A stretch of DNA of 64,000 nucleotides from Channallabes apus (GCA_030522415.1 CM060118.1:22340651-22404650); one strand, 5' to 3'; shown: positions 11,601 through 23,500, numbered from the stretch's first letter. Notes: generated by a model from the letters alone, not told the origin. A program made the numbers and translations.

Positions 11601-14600
11601 GAACAACTGGATGCAGTGAAACAGTGTGTTTACTTTTGACTACAATGTTCTATACGTCTACAATGGTTATGAAAGCTGTTTTAAGCATTACGTGATTAAT
11701 TTAATAGTAATAGTTTGCTGCTAGCTGGTTATTTTCTTTTCCTATGATGCAGGATAAAGAAGTGCAAAGACTATTACGAGATTTTGGGAGTCAGTAAAGA
11801 TGTGTCAGATGACGATCTAAAAAAAGCTTATAGAAAACTGGCTTTAAAATTCCATCCTGATAAAAACCATGCTCCGGGTGCTACCGAGGCATTTAAAGGT
11901 ATGTCATGTCAATGCTTTTAACCATCAGCTTATTTCTTGTATAAATTAATTACCATCTGTATTTATTGTTCTTGAAGCAAGTCCTTATGACTTTTATTCC
12001 ATCTTTTTTTAAGCTATCGGCAATGCGTATGCCATACTTAGTAATACAGAAAAGCGGAAGCAGTATGATCTTTACGGTGAGGAGAAAGTTCACCATTCAC
12101 GACATGGCCATTCTCATCATGGCTTTGAGGCAGATATTTCACCTGAGGATCTCTTCAACATGTTCTTTGGAGGTGGATTCCCATCAAGTAAGTGAACAAT
12201 TTTGGCCATTTATAAACATTTAGGAACAGAAAAACAGCAGTGGCACCTAAGCCTGGGTGATATGATGATGTATATGAAATAATTGACACATGACCTGAAG
12301 CTTATGTTTGAACCTTAATGATGTTCCTTGCTGCATGGGGGAAATAAATAAGATGTACTATTTTTATTCATGTGAAAAAAGGAAATAAAAGGCTCACAGT
12401 AGTGAGCTGTAATCATAATGGGAAATTGAATGTTCTGCATTATGACCACCTTGCAGGGTTTTCACACAGAATTTGCTTCCTAGGACAGCTTAATATTAAC
12501 CTGTTATATATTTTCTTCAACTAATATTTAAAAACATTGATTGTGACTGGGTAGGCTCAGGCTACAGCAAAGCAATTATTTTTACTACCTTATGGCAACT
12601 TTAATCAAGTGTGAAGTAACGCCTGAGGACATGCTATGAAAGAGATTGTATGGGGTTTGTACAGTTAGAATGATCTAATACTTAACTGTGAGTGTGATTT
12701 GTGACCACTGTGAGGTGTCTTCACAAATGGTAGATGGGGCAGGGGATATGAATAATTAAATATAATGATATTTAAATGGATGCTGTGAGATATAAGTGTA
12801 AAATTGTGTTTTGCAGTCAGATTATATTTTTGCTTGCTCCAACTCTTACATGTGCGTTCTCAAATTATATTTCCATTCTGCCTGCTGTGCGTGCTCAGTA
12901 TCTCAATGCTGTGATATTACAGCCAATCAGAGACGAGAAGGGACAGTACCAGCTGATCGGAAACTAGTGGCAGGGACATTCTGATGATCTGTTTCGAATT
13001 GGCTCCGTCTGTGTGTCCCTCAATGCGCATGTGTCAAACCGTTACTTTTTCTTCTGATGTTGCGTTTATCGTCCTATGCGTTAGTTCATATCATAATTTT
13101 TTTCAGCAGAAGGTAAACGTTTCTCACACACACGCACACGCTATAAGCAAAAATCTATACTACAGTCTGAACAGAGACGGATATGTACCATTCTAATTGA
13201 TGATAAGCTGTATAAATTTATTAAATATGATGCGTTAATTCTAGTTGTTACACAGAGACTCTGAAAACAGATCGAGAGCTACAGAGAAGTGTAATAGAAG
13301 TATGTTACGAATTAGCAGTAAAAACTTAGTAGAATAAATTCTACACTGTAAACTGCGTACTTAATGTCAAACTACCTAACAAATGCTGTTCTTTACGTGT
13401 TATGCTAATTGTAACATCAGAGTGGGAGTTATCAGTCAGAAATTTGCCAAAATAGCAATCTTTTTCACATAGTTTGCATCATGAATCCTTTCACCTCTTC
13501 CAGGTAATGTCCATGTTTATAGTAATGGGAGGATGAGATATGGACACGCCCAGAGGCATGAAAGAAGAGAACAACGGAGAGATGTAAGTAACCAAAAATT
13601 GTTATGGCCTCTGGAGGAGGGAAAAAAAAAAACTTGTGTGTAGTGCATTTAAAGCTATTTGGCACAATTTATTTCAGAACGACGTTTTTTTTTTTTTTTT
13701 TTTCTTTCAAATTTGTAATTGTGTCATTTAATTGTGTCAAAATGTCCAGTCACAAGCTAATTCTTAAATAACAAGAACAATGCAATGTTTAACTGATCCT
13801 GCTGAATTTATTTTTCCAATATAGGGAAGCCTTGCACTGTTTGTTCAGCTGATGCCCATCCTCATCCTCATTGTAGTTTCAGCCCTTAGCCAGTTGATGG
13901 TGTCCAGCCCTCCCTACAGTCTAAGTCACAGGCCGTGAGTCTGCATGCATATCTTACGTTTTAAAAGCATATATTTAACTTTCTCACTTTTTTATATACA
14001 ATACTGTGTAAAAGTCATGAGTCACCCCATATAAAATGAAATAATGTAAATTGAATAGAATTAAAAGAAATGAGAACAAATGTTTTATTGTGACATGCTG
14101 CAAACTGCCTTAAAATACAATTTTAAAATAACTATGTAACATCCTCAGCAGCAGCAGCCTTATTTTACCTCTTATCTGTTTCAACCACTCGGCATTCAGC
14201 AACACCAGTATACTAATCACCAGCTTGATTATCTGTCATCATCTGCACCTTTTCCCACTGGCTCATGCCTTAAGTTAGATGTGTTTTGTGCTTGAATTAT
14301 TCATGTCATGGTGTAGCATAATAAACCAAAAACATTCTTCTAAAATTTGTTAGGTACCACTGAAATGAAAACCTGTAAATGCAAGCAAAAAACTTGCCAA
14401 AATTGAGAACCAACAATGTCCTTGAGGATGCCTGGAAAATTATTCCTCAGGACTACATTTAAAGAACATAACATCTGCCACTTTGGAAGCAAAATATGAA
14501 TAAATTAAGTGGTTTCCTCCCACAGTCCAAAGATATGCAGGTTAGGCTAATTGGCGTAGTGTGTGAATGAGTGTGAGTATGTGTGTGTGCCCTGCGATGG

Positions 14601-16830
14601 ATTGGCACCCTGTCCAGGGTGTACCCTGCCTAGTGCCCGAAGTCTCCTGGGATAGGCTCCAGGTCCCCCGCGACCCTGAACACAAGATTAAGCGGTATAG
14701 AAAATGAATGAATGAATAAGTGTGGCTCAGGACTGTTGCACAGTGCTATATACAGTTTGTATATATTAAATACAGTGGCTTGCAAAAGTATTCGGCCCCC
14801 TTGAACTTTTCCACATTTTGTCACATTACAGCCACAAACATGAATCAATTTTATTGGAATTCCAGGTGAAATACCAATACAAAGTGGTGTACATGTGAGA
14901 AGTGGAACGAAAATCATACATGATTCCAAACATTTTTTACAAATAAATAACTGAAAAGTGGGGTGTGTGTAATTATTCAGCCCCCTTAGTCAATACTTTG
15001 TAGAACCACTTTTTGCTGCAATTGCAGACTCCAAGAGGTTTTCTTCCAAGATTGCCCTGTATTTGGCTCCATCCATCTTCCCATCAACTCTGACCAGCAT
15101 CCCTGTCCGTGCTGAAGAGAAGCACCCCCAGAGCATGATGCTGCCACCACCATATTTGACAGTGGGGATGGTGTGTTCAGAGTGATGTGCAGTGTTAGTT
15201 TTCCACCACACATAGCGTTTTGCATTTTGGCCAAAAAGTTCCATTTTGGTCTCATCTGACCAGAGCACCTTCTTCCACATGTTTGCTGTGCAAATGAGAC
15301 TTCTTATGGTTTTCTGTTAAAAATGTCTTTCTTCTTGCCACTCTTCCATAAAGGCCATCTTTGTGCAGTGCACGACTAATAGTTGTCCTATGGACAGATT
15401 CCCCCACCTGAGCTGTAGATCTCTGCAGCTTGTCCAGAGTCACCATGGACCTCTTGGCTGCATTTCTGATCAGCGCTCTACTTGTTCGGCCTGTGAGTTT
15501 AGGTGGACGGCCTTGTCTTGGTAGGTTTACAATTGTGCCATACTCCTTCATTTCTGAATGATCGCTTGAACAGTGCTCCATTGGATGTTCAAGGCTTTGG
15601 AAATCATTTTGTAGCCTAAGCCTGCTTTAAATTTCTCAATAACTTTATCCCTGACCTGTCTGGTGTGTTCTTTGGACTTCATGGTGTTGTTGCTCCCAAT
15701 ATTCTCAACCTCTGAGGCTGTCACAGAGCAGCTGTATTTGTACTGACATTAGCTTACACACAGGTGCACTCTATTTAGTCATTAGCACTCGTCAGGCAAT
15801 GTCTATGGGCACCTGACTGCACTCAGTCCAAAGGGGGCTGAATAATTACGCACACCCCACTTTTCAGTTATTTATTTGTAAAAAATATTTGGAATCATGT
15901 ATGATTTTCGTTCCACTTCTCACGTGTACACCACTTTGTATTGGTCTTTCAAGTGGAATTCCAATAAAATTGATTCATGTTTGTGGCTGTAATGTGACAA
16001 AATGTGGAAAAGTTCAAGGGGGCCGAATACTTTTGCAAGCCACTGTATTTAAAAAATAAACAATGTTTGATTACTACACAGAAAACAGTCTGCATTGTTT
16101 TTATATGCATCTTTTATATTTCATAGTCTGAGGTCACAAGTGAAATTAATTAGTATCGTCACCAACTTGGGTGTAAAATAAAATCTTTTTACTTTCTTTG
16201 TGTTAAATATTTCAGAATGTTTTTTTTTTTTTCTATTTTACTGGGGGTTTTTTTGTGTTCGTGTTTTGTAGACTTTTGAACCCCACTCTATATCCTTCTA
16301 GAACAAATCACAGATAACATTTCATATGTTGCAGATCCTCAGGGCACACAAACAAGAGGCAAACAGCTAATCTGAAGGTGCCTTACTATGTGGGTGACCA
16401 CTTTTTAGAAGAATATACTGGAAAGCACCTTAAGAACATTGAGCAGAATGTGGAGGATGATTACATTTCAAACCTTCGAAATAACTGCTGGAAGGAAAAG
16501 CAACAGAGTGAGTGAAGTATTTAGTGGCACTGCAGCTGTGTCCCATAGCATTTGGAGCCAGTCTTGTGTAGAAAAACGCAACCAGCCATGTTTATATGAG
16601 GATGTGATTAGTGGTTGAGCAAATTTTTGTTGCAGTGCTAAAAAGTTACATAGCTTTTTTTTTTAATCTATTTTTTTATGTATTTATTGAATTTTGCACT
16701 TGCAGAGGAAGGGCTTTTGTATCGAGCACGATATTTCGGAGATTCAGACTTGTACCAAAGGGCCCAGAAGATGGGTACACCCAGTTGTTCAAAGCTGTCA
16801 GACATTCAAGTCCTTTTACATGGACACTGA
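8676..16830 (+). CDS. dnajb12: DnaJ homolog subfamily B member 12
   Basis: An ER-membrane J-protein that recruits Hsc70 to misfolded membrane proteins for ER-associated degradation. Eight coding exons join in phase: 8676-8808, 11446-11623, 11753-11898, 12014-12187, 13504-13583, 13825-13934, 16335-16507 and 16706-16830, giving 372 residues (human about 375). It begins [13 protein letters not shown], identical to the family start. The J domain begins near residue 108 (CKDYYEILG) with HPD at 138-140, followed by a Gly/Phe-rich piece ([14 protein letters not shown]). One membrane segment is at about 241-262 ([20 protein letters not shown]). The C-terminal DUF1977 region holds [12 protein letters not shown] and ends [16 protein letters not shown] and the end HG favour DNAJB12 over DNAJB14, as does ddit4 next door. 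Fish may have two dnajb12 paralogues. Introns 1 and 6 carry transposons. Confidence 0.95.
9097..10119 (-). mobile_element. Tc1/mariner-type relic with CACTGATCAGCCATAAC ends
   Basis: The left end CACTGATCAGCCATAACGGT and the right end (GTTATGATGTTATGGCTGAAC) are inverted copies. In between, the minus strand keeps recognisable coding scraps: a C-terminal piece containing [19 protein letters not shown] and, further in, regions near 9440-9680 matching the transposase core of a common fish element. Many frameshifts; inactive. Other relics with related ends are at 52383 and 58250-58940. Confidence 0.75.
11020..11352. mobile_element. hAT-type MITE, 333 bp
   Basis: Ends TAGAGATGG and CCATCCCTA form a terminal inverted repeat with one mismatch. 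Flanking 8-mers are GTATTTAG (11012-11019) and CTATTTAG (11353-11360), 7 of 8 identical, which fits the 8-bp target duplication of hAT elements. No coding sequence. Its right end is 93 bp before dnajb12 exon 2. Confidence 0.75.
12188..13503. other. dnajb12 intron 4
   Basis: Spliced out by matched phase-1 sites. AT-rich; short open frames at 12776-13196 have no family signal. I see no clear element in it. Confidence 0.65.
14510..14715 (+). repeat. Dispersed fish repeat fragment (SINE/LINE tail type)
   Basis: Contains TTTCCTCCCACAGTCCAAAG, GATGGATTGGCACCCTGTCC and AGTCTCCTGGGATAGGCTCC, ending in AAGCGGTATAGAAAATGAATG with a short (AATG)n tail. The same blocks occur at 26531-26840, and in worn form at 53498-53770. 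Confidence 0.7.
14773..16045 (-). mobile_element. Tc1-like transposon, internal-deletion derivative
   Basis: Flanked by TA on both sides. Its ends (CAGTGGCTTGCAAAAGTATT and the inverted copy finishing at 16045) belong to inverted repeats of over 200 bp. The 1273-bp length is about 300 bp short of a full element. The deletion removes the transposase C-terminal part, so the copy could only move in trans. Confidence 0.9.
14990..15581 (-). pseudogene. Tc1 transposase pseudogene lacking the catalytic C-terminus
   Basis: The minus strand at 15581-15252 encodes the DNA-binding part ([32 protein letters not shown]). A frameshift near 15270 leads into 15280-14990, which holds [13 protein letters not shown] (first catalytic Asp), WCF-type core and [15 protein letters not shown], then runs straight into the inverted repeat. 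The second Asp and the final Glu are absent. Confidence 0.85.
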
Positions 16831-17134
16831 AAAACAAGTAAGTTTTCATAAACTCCTTAAAAAAAATTTTTTTTGTTATTCTTTCTTTTTTTTTTTTTCT
16901 TTTTTTTTTTTACATAATCTAAAAAACATCTGTAATGTGTATATAGTACTGGTTAAGTTTCAGTACTTGCATATGTAACTACTTTTCTCTATGGATATGC
17001 ATGCTTTAATGTCTTCAAACTTGCTACAATGTAGAATTTCACTGTAAAATGAAAGCTGTTGAGTTCTATGATTTGATTATTTAGAAAGAGTTGATTCATT
17101 TTCTGTAAAAGAAATGACATTAATTATACATGTG
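16831..17134. other. dnajb12 3' UTR start
   Basis: Follows the dnajb12 TGA. Contains poly-T tracts (16862-16912); no gene. Confidence 0.5.
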
Positions 17135-17483
17135 CAGTGGTGTTCAAAATAATAGCAGTGTGTTGGGAAAAAAAAAAGCGTAAACCTCCATATCCATATT
17201 ATAACTTTATAATCACAATCACAACGTAAATCACATAAATGCATTGGACACCCTGCACATTCTATTCTGAATCACAACATGAAGAAAAATGTGCTAAATG
17301 TATTATTAGTTTAATGTAAGTGAAGGAAAAACAAATATTATCCTGTTAAAAAAAATAGCAGTCATCACTCATCTTTACAAAGTGATGAATTTACCGTTTA
17401 AACAAAAATGCTTAAAGTTTAATCTTTCTTGTGCATTTCTGAACTAATATTTAGTTGTATAACCATGCTTTCTGAGAACTGCT

Positions 17484-18435
17484 TCACATCTTTGACAATT
17501 GTACTACATGCCACAATTGCTCTGAATTTCTTGGTTTTGCCGCAGAAACAGCATTTTTAATGTCGGCCCACAAGTTTTCTATTGGATTAAGGTCTGGGGA
17601 TTGGGCTGGCCACTCCATAACGTTAATCTTGTTGGTCTGGAACCAAGATGCTGCTCGCTTACTGCTGTGTTTGAGGTCGTTATCTTGTTGAAACACCCAT
17701 TTAAGGGCATTTCCTCTTCGGCATAAGGGAACATGACCTCTTTAAGTATTCTGATGTACTCAAATTGATCCATGATCCCTGAAATGTGATAAATAGGCCC
17801 AACACCATAGTACGAGAAGCATCCCCATATCATGATGCTTGTGCCTCCATGCTTCACTGTCTTCACAGTGTACTGTGGCTTGAATTCAATGTTTGGGGGT
17901 CACCTGACAAACTGTCTGCGGCCTCTAGACCCAAAACGAACAATCTTGCTTTCATCAGTGCACAAAATATTGCACCATTTCTCTTCGGGACAGTCAAGGT
18001 ATTCTTTGGCAACTGTAACCTCTTCAGAGCTTTTTTTTTTTTTTTTTTTTTTTCTTGTTTCAACAATGGGGCTTCTTGCTGATGGCTTAGTATCCAGTTA
18101 AAGTGCTAACGGGTACCTTTTAGATTTTTTTTTTTTTAGTCAATTTTGTTATTCTTTGATCCATTCGAATGGTAGTTTTCCATTTTCTTCCACGTCTTTC
18201 TGGTTTTGGTCTCCATTTTAAAGCTTAAAAATTATTTGGTATCATTTTAGCAGAGCAGCCTATCATTTTCTGCACTTCTTTGTACGTTTTCCCATCTCTC
18301 ATCAACTTTTGAATCAAAGTACGCTGATCTTTTGAACAATGTCTGGACAACCCATTTAACTCTGATTTTCAGAGAGAAATGCGCAGGACAACCTTTTCTG
18401 CATTCATCCTTAAATAAGGGGAACTTGTTTGACAC
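17484..18435 (-). pseudogene. Tc1 transposase pseudogene
   Basis: Minus-strand fragments in changing frames: the core piece HGGTSIMIWGCFSYYGVGPI (17866-17579) overlaps in another frame with MFQQDND, WPAQSPDLNPIENLW and KNAVSAAKPRN (17696-17484). The second Asp and final Glu are visible but separated by a frameshift from the first part, and the N-terminal region near 18000-18400 is broken by a poly-T run. Confidence 0.8.
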
Positions 18436-18649
18436 CTGTTTTTCACAGAATAATTTACCTCTCTAATTGAACTCCACACTGCTATTTTTTTTTTGAACAG
18501 GCTAATATTTGTTTTGCTTCACTTACATTAAACTAATAATACATTTAGTACATTTTTCTTCATGGTGTGATTCAGAATAGAATGTGCAGGGTGTCCAATG
18601 CATTTGTGATTTAAATTAAAAGTTATTATATGGACATGGAGCTTTACTC

Positions 18650-19775
18650 TACACTCTACAAAAGGAAGTTGGCTACCTGATACATGTACTAAAATGTAAT
18701 ATGTCTTTTGTACATAATTTCATGTTTCCAAGATGAACATGAATAAATTATGTTGTATTTGCATGAAATTCAACAACTTAACATATTAGATTCAATCATG
18801 TTGAGATAAACCAAAGAGATCTTGTCACTATGAAAACCGGAAATATCAAAGCAAACATTGCGAGAAGAGAACACAGGTTGTTGAGAAGACAAACGTTTGG
18901 CGGGCGTGTGGAAAAGGTAAGCAGGAATTTCCCATCTTTCTAAATAGAAACGAAATACTGAACTTAAATGTCACCTGCTGTTTAGCGATGTTTAGTCACA
19001 TTATTTTGGTTTATGTGATTTCTTGTATTTTTAATCACACTTAAAATACCGATGTTCATATGCACGTGCTTAATCTGCGGTTTGGTTCTGGTTTCGGTCT
19101 GTTCTCATGAGTCGTGAAGCGATGGGAACAAAGTATTAATATTTTTCATTTGCTAATTTAAGTATCATGAATTTTAATTGAATATCTATCTCTGTATTTT
19201 TTCACAACAGTTTGTGACTGAAAAGTGTCCTGTCTGCATATGACTTCAGGGGTTTCCTGACCAACCGTATCTGTCATATTTAAAAGTCATAACGTACAGT
19301 TATAAAGTACAGAATGTTTCTGTTGGTGTTTAATTTTTTTTCTATGATTTAATACTTATTTGTGATGTTATGTTTTGTACATCTTTTCAAATTGAGACCT
19401 CATTTGTAAGTTGCTGCTGGTGTAAAACAGAGTTTTTATTAAATATAAAATAAAAATTTCAGTTTTATCCCGTTTGTCTTATGCTTCCTTCCTTTTACAG
19501 AATTCTGTTGACCAGAGCTTGAAATTTTTATTTACTTGAGTTGGATCAACTTATTTACAACTGAAAAATTTGTTGTACCAACCCTATTCATTTGTTAACA
19601 GTATTAAATTATGTTGGACGCAGCTGTAGTAAATAAAATTAATTTGACTGAACATAAGAACATTAAGTTGGGCCAACAAAACTGCTTAATGCTGAATGAA
19701 AGCCATTAAATCAGGTGGAAATTCTTTCCATGATTTAATTATGTTCATTCAACGAGTTATTTTTTTTTGAGTGTA
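18650..19775. mobile_element. Non-autonomous DNA element nested in the Tc1 terminal repeat
   Basis: Begins TACACTCTACAAAA and ends TTTTTTTTGAGTGTA, a short imperfect inverted repeat (TACACTC). It separates two parts of the Tc1 right repeat that are adjacent in the left one. No coding frame. A clear target duplication could not be found, so the exact edges may be off by a few bases. It has repeated motifs of the TTGGRYCAACAAA kind near 19560-19690. Confidence 0.6.
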
Positions 19776-19806
19776 CAACACACTGCTATTATTTTGAACA
19801 CCACTG

Positions 19807-22003
19807 TAAGTAAACAAATCTTGTGTGAAGTTAAGTGCAAAAAATTGGCTCCTTACTTTGAAAAAAGAGTAAATGTTTTTTTTTCCTCATAGAAGCAACA
19901 TAAATTATCAATGATAAAAAAGGTTGCTCCCCCTTTGAAAAAACCTTCTCGGTATTTAACTTAATATGTAAAATCCAGTGTCTTATCTTTAAAAATGGCT
20001 CAACAAGTAGTCCTTGATGAATGGCACCAGTTGTGTTACATTAGGCTTGCACTTTAAATTAGCAAGTGTGTAGATCTCCTGGGGCAGTATCTAACAGTTT
20101 GCTGAGAGGAGCAAGAAGAAGAAAATAAAACTATGGGATCAAGAAAACCGCTTTCAAAAAACTGTTTTGGTGTTTAGGCAAATGTGAAGACCATAATCCA
20201 GAAATGCAAGAAACAGGGACACAAGACTCTTTCAAGTAGTGGAAGACCAAGAAAAATAAGATTTTTATCCCCCACATAATCTAAAGATAACTGAAAATTC
20301 AGGTTATTTAACAATTAAATATAATCATTAAGTAATTATTATTGAAGGGTTCATTGCGGTCACTGATTTGTAATGGGAAAATATTCGGTACAGTTCTCAA
20401 GTTTCTCTGTACAATTCTGTGCAAAAAACTTTAAAATTTTTTTTTTTTTTTTGAGAGAGAGAACTCTGTCATTCATTATAGCCAGTATAGTACTGTATTT
20501 TGCATTAATTGTTAAAAATGGAAAGTGTCATTTATAAGATAAGATTCAGGAATTTGTGGCAGTTTTGTGTTTATGATTTTGACTTTTTTTTCTTTTTACT
20601 TTTTTAGGAAGATATTTGAAGAAGACCAACTACAAGCTCATCAAACTTTCCCTAAAGTAGAGTGGGAATTTACTGTGGTTAAAGAAAAAAATAATGATCT
20701 ATCTCCTTGCAGCAGCAGACAATTTTCTTTCCTCTCTCCAACAATGCCCATAAAGATAAAGTGAGGTATTGTTGTGTAGCTATTGCTGAGGTCTGAAAAA
20801 CAGCACAAACACAATTGTGTTGATTTGAAAGTAAATCATGATGCTTTATGAATGTGAAACATGAACAAATAAGGTTATTTCTAATGGAAAGTTATGCTCC
20901 AAGCTTAATGTCCTTTTTTCCTTCAATGTGTTCATGCACCCAAGTTTTCTGCAATTCATAAAATTCTTCGGGTTAGTTGCTCAAATCTTTGGATCATCTG
21001 AGCCAGTAAATTTTTTTTAACAGGAAGAACTTCAAATTCAGTTATTTTATTTAATTCATCATTGTTGATTGTCTGTTAGGGATTTTTTTTAAGAAGCAGT
21101 TGAGATTAATGAAAAGATTTTGACCTGTATTTATTAAAATTCTATCACCTATTCCTGTGTGATTAATTTAATTATTATAGATGCATCAAGGGTTTGAAAA
21201 ACAGAACTAATCTTTAACTGTGTTCAAAAAAATATTTTCCCCATAATTTCTGAATGAAAAAGAAGCATCCAAAGAAGTCAACAAGTATTGAGTTTATGGG
21301 AGGGGGAAAACTTGTAAATGTCTAAAGTATATTAAAGGAAACGCAAGGACTTTATACTGAATTTGACAAAGCAGTGCTACATCTAACAGAACAATATAAA
21401 AATAACCACTGGATGGAATTAGTTATGTTTGCATCATTATGCAGTTTTATTTGTACAAAAGTGCCCAAAGCTATGGGTGTATAAGTATCAAAAATAGAGC
21501 AATACAAATCATTGGTGGTAAGCTCAGATTCAGTACTTTTGTCAGTGTTCCTCATTTAAGTATCTCCTGATGGTGAAAGAACACATTTAATCTCATAAAA
21601 AAAAAAAAAATAAAAAAAAAAAATATATATATATATGTATATAATAAAAACATTTGTAAACTTCATCCCATTTGTACAAATTAGTACAAATAATTTGTGC
21701 AAACACTTAAGCATTTTTGTAAAATTACACAAGTAAATTCACAATCTTTCATGAGGTAACTTCGTTGATTCATTTTAGCTGCCATTCAACTCAAGTGATG
21801 GGTATTTTATAGGGCTAGATAGTAAATTTATGCTAGCTCACCTTACCCTAGATCAGCTTAATAAAGTGTATCGTAAAACCCATACGTTAATAATTGTACA
21901 CTTTTCATTTTTAAATAAGAAAAACACGTCAAGAGTCAAGTGTGTTCAAGTAGCATATAACTCTAATAAGAGTAGGTTTTAAAAAAGAAGTGCCATCTTC
22001 ATG
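19807..22003. other. Intergenic DNA between dnajb12 and ddit4, including the ddit4 3' UTR
   Basis: AT-rich. A worn Tc1 transposase scrap is at 20060-20280 (plus strand, around CAAGTAGTGGAAGACCAAGA). A 65-codon open frame at 20567-20764 has no family signal. An A-rich run followed by (TA)n is at 21597-21645. The last few hundred bases before 22004 are likely ddit4 3' UTR. Confidence 0.5.
20060..20280 (+). mobile_element. Tc1 transposase scrap
   Basis: The translation includes VKTIIQKCKKQGHKTLSSS followed by GRPRK, the usual end of a Tc1 helix-turn-helix region and its basic GRPR linker. Nothing else of the element is clear. Confidence 0.45.
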
Positions 22004-22659
22004 TCATAGTTCTTCCACATACACTTCCTCCTGGCTGTACAGTTTCCTTTTCAGCACAGTGAAGCCCGTGCTAAGTTTAACAGAGTTTCTGAGTCTACTC
22101 GTGAACTTTGGCCACAGTCCCCCAAGATCCAAGCGCAATGCAAATGTGAGATGAAAAGTTGGAACGATATCGGGGTCGACAGATATCTGTCCCACACTCT
22201 GAAGAGTCTTGGTGTTCTCCAGGCACACATCGATAATGGCTCCTCGGAGACCGCAGGGTTCAGTGGCCGCCAGCTGCAGCAGCTCCTGGCTGATCCTCTC
22301 GAGCAGGACATGAGGAACCTCCAGTCTGGAGGAGCCCAGCAGCTCAGCACTGCTCTCACTCAGGACATCAGACATGTTGGACACCGTCTCTGCACACAGA
22401 GCCTCTTCCAACGGGTCATCGTCCATGGACAGCACCGATAAACACCCTGAAAGACAAGATTTCATAAGTTAATTAAACTCAATACCTTGACATAGTCCAT
22501 TGTGTCCCTTATCACCTTCAAGACAAAGTAGTGAGAGCTGCGCATACCTGAATCTCTTTTCCTCGTTTCTATATCGTCGGTGTGATGGAGCAGTTTCTGG
22601 ACCACTTTTCCCAATGAAAGGCGTTTTGAAACACCAGCTTCTGACTGTGAATAATCCAT
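22004..22659 (-). CDS. ddit4: DNA damage-inducible transcript 4 (REDD1)
   Basis: A stress-induced cytosolic inhibitor of mTORC1 acting through TSC1/TSC2, switched on by hypoxia, DNA damage and glucocorticoid. Two coding exons join in phase 1: 22659 down to 22548 (GTATGC donor) and 22446 down to 22004 (TCTTTCAG acceptor), giving 184 residues. The N-terminal part is poorly conserved. The C-terminal half is clear: EPCGLRGAIIDVCLE (from residue 100), VGQISVDPDIVPTFHLTFAL, and the end STGFTVLKRKLYSQEEVYVEEL. That basic KLYS tail is where REDD1 activity maps in mammals. Shorter than human (232) mainly because the N-terminus is reduced. DDIT4L is the alternative, but the QISVDP/VPTFHLT match and the dnajb12 neighbour favour ddit4. 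Confidence 0.93.
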
Positions 22660-22830
22660 AGTGAAGGAATTTAAATGAACTGTGGTAAGATCTTCCTGGA
22701 GGTTGGGAACAGACCAAAAAGTCCACGAACGTTAAAAAGCGTCCACGGGGTATTTAAACACAGTGCTGGGTGACCCCTCCCCGTCAAACTTCTTAGCCAA
22801 TCAGGTTTCAGGGCACGTTCTCAGCGTTTC
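22660..22830 (-). promoter_or_regulatory. ddit4 core promoter
   Basis: On the minus strand, TTTAAATACC (about 22750-22758) is a TATA-like box about 90 bp upstream of the start codon. An inverted CCAAT box (GCCAATCAGG on the plus strand, 22795-22804) lies about 40 bp further up. At 22814-22818 the minus strand reads ACGTG, the HIF hypoxia-response core. The spacing is that of a compact stress-inducible promoter. Confidence 0.5.
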
Positions 22831-23339
22831 AACTCCTTCACAAACACTTGGGCTTTTAAAAAGCCCGATCAGTTTACAATCCACTTTTCCGGAGAGGGTG
22901 AGATATGGATGGTTGGTGATTTTGGGTGTGAAGAAAATGTCACTGTTTAATCCCAAGTGTGAAAAGGTTAGGACAAAAGTTGAAAAACATCGCGTACTAG
23001 CTGTTTTTGGTTTAGTACAGAGGATGATGGTGTAAGCAGGATGATTAGAGCCACGTTATTTATTTTATTTTAAATTAACTATTTTTGTTCAACGCATATT
23101 ACACGGCTTAGAAGTTAAATACACTGAACCAATCATACTAGTAAGAATTCTTATTCTTTATTAGTAAAAAAAAAAGTGTAAAAAAAAAAAAGCATTTTCG
23201 CACCTTTTTACACCTAACGATACAGACGTAACAAAACAATAGATTTTATATAAAAACTGTTATAATGTGTCTGGCCATTTTGTGTAAACCTTCGTTTAAT
23301 AACAACTTCTTTCGTTCAGAGAACATTTTGGCCTTCTTT

Positions 23340-23500
23340 TCTCGTCACATTTCTGAGCCAATCAGCTTTGACCGCACGTGCACAGCGTACTGGAATTCGA
23401 CGCTGTGCTGAAAGCAGGGGGTCTGTCTTGACCCCGCCCCTCCCCCACTGCCACCGAATTAGACAAACGTAGAAAAAGTCACGTAGGCATCGTGACAGAA
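23340..23500 (-). promoter_or_regulatory. Candidate distal ddit4 regulatory block
   Basis: Holds GCCAATCAG (23358-23366), the palindrome GCACGTGC (23374-23381), which is both an E-box and a double HIF core, and a GTCACGTAGG motif near 23480. A GC-rich stretch lies at 23430-23455. It is 0.7 kb upstream of the ddit4 start; assignment to ddit4 is by position only. Confidence 0.35.

Larger units (their letters stand above)
13935..16334. other. dnajb12 intron 6
   Basis: This intron of 2.4 kb contains a SINE-like fragment (14510-14715) and a non-autonomous Tc1 (14773-16045). The first 570 bp show nothing recognisable. Confidence 0.75.
17135..19806 (-). mobile_element. Tc1-like element interrupted by a second element
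   Basis: The ends are CAGTGGTGTTCAAAATAATA on the left and its inverted copy ending at 19806. The left inverted-repeat sequence down to about 17360 is matched in inverted order at 18479-18648, but the outermost 31 bp of the right repeat (19776-19806) sit 1.1 kb further on because another sequence is inserted within the repeat. A TA follows the right end; the left flank is TG, so one target copy has mutated. Confidence 0.85.

Noticed and set aside
18770..18920. Exon-like stretch ending GTGGAAAAGGTAAGCAGG inside the nested element
   Set aside because: It has a good donor-like sequence but no protein family resemblance and lies inside repetitive DNA.
20567..20764. 65-codon open frame after dnajb12, considered as an extra dnajb12 exon
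   Set aside because: dnajb12 already ends normally at 16830 with the conserved C-terminus, and this frame has no resemblance to DUF1977 or other families.
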